A DNA stretch of 8,361 nt from Actinomycetes bacterium (lineage in GTDB: Bacteria > Actinomycetota > Actinomycetes > Mycobacteriales > Micromonosporaceae), in the NCBI GenBank assembly GCA_021793335.1, contig JAJYSW010000142.1:1-8361 (forward strand), written 5' to 3'. The translations under genes were made by a program, and so were the position numbers. The notes beneath the pieces are model-generated. The model worked only from the letters and a program-made list of their open reading frames with translations, had not been told where the DNA came from and did not search any database. Positions 5,929 through 8,361 of this stretch are shown piece after piece. The stretch's first letter is position 1; each line of letters begins with the position of its first letter.

Positions 5929-7818
5929 TCAATCGGCGTCGCCCTCGGAGTCGCGAAGATGCGTCCGCAAGGTCTCGGCGAGCTTCGGCCCGATGCCCGG
6001 GACCGCTTCGAGGTCTTCGCGCTCCGCTTCACGGATGCGTTTGACCGAGCCGAAGTGTTTCAGCAGCGCCTTGCGCTTGGCCTCCCCCAGGCCCGGGACG
6101 CCGTCGAGCGCCGAAAGACGCATCCGCTTGCGGCGGCGGTTGCGGTGCAGGGAGATCGCGAAGCGGTGGGCCTCGTCGCGGACGCGCTGCATCAGGTAGA
6201 GGGCCTCGGAGGTGCGCGAGAGGATCACCGGGTGCTCCTCGCCGGGCAGCCAGATCGCTTCGAGCCGCTTGGCGAGCCCGGCGAGGTTGACGGTGTCGAC
6301 ACCCATCTCGGCGAAGACCTGTTCGGCCGCCGCCACCTGCGGCCGGCCGCCGTCGACGACGAGCAGCTGGGGCGGGTAGCGGAAACCCTTGCGGGGCTCC
6401 TCGTCCTCCTCCAGAGGGGAGCCGGTCGGCTGCTCGTCCAGCTTGGCCAGGCGGCGGCGCAGCACCTCCTGGAGGGAGGAGAGGTCGTCCTTCTTCTCTC
6501 CTCTGATGACGAAGCGGCGGTACTCGCTCTTGCGCGGCAGACCGTCCTCGAAGACCACCATGGAGGCGACCACGTCCTCGCCTTGGGACTGCGAGACGTC
6601 GTAGCACTCGATGCGCAGCGGCGCCTCGGGCAGGTCCAGGGCGTCGGCGAGCTCTTCGAGGGCCTTGGAGCGGGCGGTCAGGTCGCCGGCGCGTTTGAGC
6701 TTATGGCGCTGGAGGGCTTCGACGGCGTTCTTCTCGACGGTCTCGGCCAGGGCGCGTTTATCGCCGCGCCGGGGCACGCGCAGATCGACCCTGGCCCCGC
6801 GCTGCTCGCCGAGCCACTCGGTGAGCGCGGGGGCGTCCTCGGGCAGGGCGGGCACGAGGACCTCGCGGGGCACGACCTCGCCCTGTTCGCCGTAGAACTG
6901 GGTGCAGAAGCGCTCGACGATGTCGGCCAGGTCGACCGGCTCGGGTTTCTCGGCGACCCAGCCGCGCTGGCCGCGGATGCGGCCGCCGCGGACGTGGAAG
7001 ATCTGGACGGATGCCTGGAGTTCGTCGTCGGCGACGGCCATGACATCGCAGTCGACGTCGTCGGCGAGGACGACGACCTGCTGTTCGAGGACCTTGTCGA
7101 GTGCGGCGAGGTCGTCGCGGAGCCGGGCGGCCTTCTCGAAGTCGAGTGCCTCGGACGCCTCCTGCATCTGGGCGATCAGGCGCCTGCGGACCGGGGCGGT
7201 GTCGCCGGCCATGAAGGAGCAGAAGCCGTTCACCAGTTCGCGGTAGTCCTCGGCGGTGATGCGTCCGACGCAGGGGGCCGAGCACTTGCCGATGTCGGCC
7301 AGGAGGTTGGGGCGGCCCATGCGGTTGCAGCGTTTGAGTTCGGTGTCCGAGCAGGTCCGGATGGGGAAGACCCGGGTGAGCAGATCGAGGGTCTGGCGGA
7401 TGGCCCAGGCGCTGCCGAAGGGCCCGAAGTAGCGGACGCCCTTGCGGCGGGTGCCGCGCATGACCTGGGCGCGGGGGAACTCGTCTCCGACGGTGACGGC
7501 GAGCCAGGGATAGGACTTGTCGTCTTTGAACATGACGTTGAAGCGGGGGTCGTACTCCTTGATCCAGGTCCATTCGAGCTGGAGGGCCTCGACCTCGGTG
7601 CCGACGACGGTCCAATCGACGCTGCGGGCGGTGGCGACCATCCTGCGGGTGCGCTCGTGAAGGCGGGACTCGTCGACGAAGTAGGAGTTCAGGCGGTTGC
7701 GGAGGTTCTTGGCCTTGCCGACGTAGATGACCCGCCGGTCGCGATCGCGGAAGCGGTAGACGCCGGGTTCGGTGGGGATCGTGCCCGGCGCGGGACGGTA
7801 ATCAACGCTCACGCACAC
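5929..7818 (-). CDS. uvrC: UvrABC excinuclease subunit C
   Basis: Makes the 3' and 5' cuts around DNA lesions marked by UvrA-UvrB in nucleotide excision repair. At 629 residues it is full length. The N-terminal GIY-YIG nuclease covers about 18-95 (GVY 19-21, YVG 32-34, Arg40 in KNLRNRL, Glu82 before WTWIK). A cysteine cluster follows (Cys156, 164, 179, 183). The UVR domain that contacts UvrB is about 212-245. The RNase H-like 5' nuclease has ECYDVS (Asp407), LLVVDGG (Asp489) and RVRDEAH (Asp548, His551). Tandem helix-hairpin-helix motifs close the protein (VPGLGEAKRKALL and VPGIGPKLAETL, about 570-620). Unusually, the conserved Cys of GRPC is Asn171 (see findings). Two GTG codons, at 7818 and 7812, could start it; neither has a Shine-Dalgarno site. 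No LexA box is visible upstream. Confidence 0.97.
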   Translation of the reverse strand: MCVSVDYRPAPGTIPTEPGVYRFRDRDRRVIYVGKAKNLRNRLNSYFVDESRLHERTRRMVATARSVDWTVVGTEVEALQLEWTWIKEYDPRFNVMFKDDKSYPWLAVTVGDEFPRAQVMRGTRRKGVRYFGPFGSAWAIRQTLDLLTRVFPIRTCSDTELKRCNRMGRPNLLADIGKCSAPCVGRITAEDYRELVNGFCSFMAGDTAPVRRRLIAQMQEASEALDFEKAARLRDDLAALDKVLEQQVVVLADDVDCDVMAVADDELQASVQIFHVRGGRIRGQRGWVAEKPEPVDLADIVERFCTQFYGEQGEVVPREVLVPALPEDAPALTEWLGEQRGARVDLRVPRRGDKRALAETVEKNAVEALQRHKLKRAGDLTARSKALEELADALDLPEAPLRIECYDVSQSQGEDVVASMVVFEDGLPRKSEYRRFVIRGEKKDDLSSLQEVLRRRLAKLDEQPTGSPLEEDEEPRKGFRYPPQLLVVDGGRPQVAAAEQVFAEMGVDTVNLAGLAKRLEAIWLPGEEHPVILSRTSEALYLMQRVRDEAHRFAISLHRNRRRKRMRLSALDGVPGLGEAKRKALLKHFGSVKRIREAEREDLEAVPGIGPKLAETLRTHLRDSEGDAD

Positions 7819-7821
7819 AAG

Positions 7822-7827
7822 GCTATA
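7822..7827 (-). promoter_or_regulatory. Candidate -10 element of uvrC (possibly leaderless)
   Basis: TATAGC, within GATATAGC, stands out in GC-rich surroundings and lies 3 nt before the first GTG and 9 nt before the second. A transcript from it would begin at about the start codon, consistent with the absence of a ribosome binding site. The -35 position falls in the base of the large palindrome and does not resemble TTGACA. Confidence 0.4.
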
Positions 7828-7844
7828 TCGGAGGTGGGACGGGT

Positions 7845-7906
7845 CGTCCCGGCCGAGACGCGGGGCCGGCCGGAGCCCCCGCCGGCCCCGCGTCTCGGCC
7901 GGGACG
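7845..7906 (-). terminator. Perfect 26-bp inverted repeat, probable terminator of the RIO kinase gene
   Basis: Arms 7845-7870 and 7881-7906 are exact reverse complements over 26 bp, with a 10-nt loop (CGGAGCCCCC on the plus strand). The stem is almost entirely G and C. It lies 70 nt past the kinase stop and 26 nt before the first uvrC GTG. No U-tract follows on either strand, which is common for actinobacterial hairpin terminators. It could act as a terminator, an attenuator before uvrC, or belong to a dispersed intergenic repeat family. The structure is seen directly; the terminator role is inferred. Confidence 0.6.
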
Positions 7907-7915
7907 CGGGGCCGG
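7882..7915. repeat. Alternative 13-bp stem overlapping the large palindrome
   Basis: Arms 7882-7894 and 7903-7915 are perfect reverse complements with an 8-nt loop. The first arm also belongs to the 26-bp stem, so the two hairpins exclude each other. The arrangement arises because 7851-7870 and 7897-7916 are direct repeats, 18 of 20 bases identical and 46 nt apart. On the minus-strand transcript this shorter hairpin emerges first. Confidence 0.6.
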
Positions 7916-7941
7916 GTCCGAGGACGTCCGGCGATTCGCCT

Positions 7942-7956
7942 CGCGCGCAGCGCGCG
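7942..7956. repeat. Short GC palindrome after RIO kinase gene
   Basis: CGCGCGC and GCGCGCG flank a single A, a perfect 7-bp repeat 20 nt past the kinase stop. It may be part of a compound terminator with the larger hairpin. Low-complexity GC alternation makes chance plausible. Confidence 0.35.
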
Positions 7957-7976
7957 TGCTCAGTCGGCGCCGCCGG

Positions 7977-8361
7977 TCACGCCATCCCCGCTAGGGCGAG
8001 CAGCTCGTCGCGCAGCTCATCGACGTCGGATTGCGCGAGCCCCTTGGCGGTGAACCAGGAGCCGAGGTTCTCGACGTCCCTCACCAGGAAGTCCCGGCCT
8101 TTCGGGTTGGCGTAGACGTCGACGATCTGCGGCAGGTCGAGCACCACGAGGCGACCGTCGTGGACGACGGTGTTGTACGCCGAGAGGTCGCCGTGGGCGA
8201 ACCCCTGCTCGGTCATGAGCCGGAGGTTCTCGCGGGCCTGCTCCCACAGGCTTTCGAGCTCGACTTCGTCGGGCTTGACCTCGGCGAGGCGCGGGGCGGC
8301 GGTGCGGTCCTCGCCGATGAACTCCATGATCACCTCGGTGCCGAGGATCTGCACGGGATAA
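7977..8361 (-). CDS. RIO1-type atypical protein kinase (C-terminal part, cut by window edge)
   Basis: The last 127 residues of a RIO-family kinase; the N-terminal ATP-binding lobe is outside the window. Counting from the first visible residue, the hinge-like VIMEFIG follows ILGTE. The catalytic loop is HGDLSAYN (56-63), with the catalytic Asp58 and metal-binding Asn63, matching RIO1 HxDLSxYN. The metal-binding Asp75 of LDLPQ replaces the DFG of ordinary kinases. NPKGRDFLVRDV just after is a conserved RIO1 C-lobe pattern. In archaea and eukaryotes RIO1 acts in small-subunit ribosome maturation; bacterial members have no settled function. Pfam-style RIO1 membership is secure, but substrate and cellular role are unknown. 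It is co-oriented with uvrC, but a strong palindrome separates them, so co-transcription is doubtful. Confidence 0.88.
   Translation of the reverse strand, partial: YPVQILGTEVIMEFIGEDRTAAPRLAEVKPDEVELESLWEQARENLRLMTEQGFAHGDLSAYNTVVHDGRLVVLDLPQIVDVYANPKGRDFLVRDVENLGSWFTAKGLAQSDVDELRDELLALAGMA

Noticed and set aside
5841..6032. N-terminal extension of rapZ up to position 6032
   Set aside because: It would overlap uvrC by about 100 nt in another frame, and its residues do not resemble the RapZ N terminus. A good ribosome site sits at 5848-5852.
5959..8115. Very long plus-strand open frame (718 codons) opposite uvrC and the kinase
   Set aside because: It is antisense to genes with intact catalytic motifs. 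The codons mirror the GC-rich third positions of the minus strand, and the product shows no recognisable domain. Long antisense frames are expected at this GC content.

Overview
The window comes from a high-GC Gram-positive chromosome, almost certainly an actinomycete. It is strongly GC-rich with GC-biased third codon positions, several starts are GTG, and it carries the actinobacterial block uvrC-rapZ-yvcK-whiA-gap-pgk-tpiA. The genus cannot be fixed from this sequence. Every gene is on the minus strand, so transcription runs from high to low coordinates.

Layout in transcription order. (1) 8361-7977: C-terminal part of a RIO1-type protein kinase gene, cut by the window edge. (2) 7976-7819: intergenic segment with a perfect 26-bp inverted repeat, an overlapping alternative 13-bp stem, and a -10-like element almost touching the uvrC start. 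(3) 7818-5929: uvrC, excision-repair endonuclease. (4) 5928-5841: short spacer. (5) 5840-4947: rapZ (yvcJ), P-loop protein. (6) 4946-4885: spacer holding a 19-codon ORF in frame with yvcK. (7) 4884-3964: yvcK, CofD-like. (8) 3963-2977: whiA, starting directly after the yvcK stop. (9) 2976-2727: a 250-nt, relatively AT-rich leader with several inverted repeats and candidate -10 elements. (10) 2726-1728: gap. (11) 1723-527: pgk. (12) 522-1: 5' part of tpiA, cut at the codon for the catalytic glutamate.

Functionally there are three modules. uvrC makes both incisions of nucleotide excision repair. rapZ-yvcK-whiA is the widely conserved trio linking amino-sugar/UDP-GlcNAc sensing, carbon metabolism and cell-wall homeostasis with the developmental and cell-division regulator WhiA. 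gap-pgk-tpiA encodes three central steps of glycolysis and gluconeogenesis, packed with 4-nt gaps so that translation is probably coupled. The leader before gap is the likely site where glycolytic expression is set separately from whiA.

The gene content is ordinary core genome and I see no mobile element, CRISPR array, RNA gene or novel multi-gene system. The points worth a second look are the switch-like palindromes before uvrC, a displaced cysteine in the UvrC metal-site segment, the stop-interrupted in-frame ORF before yvcK, and the unexplained inverted repeats in the gap leader.
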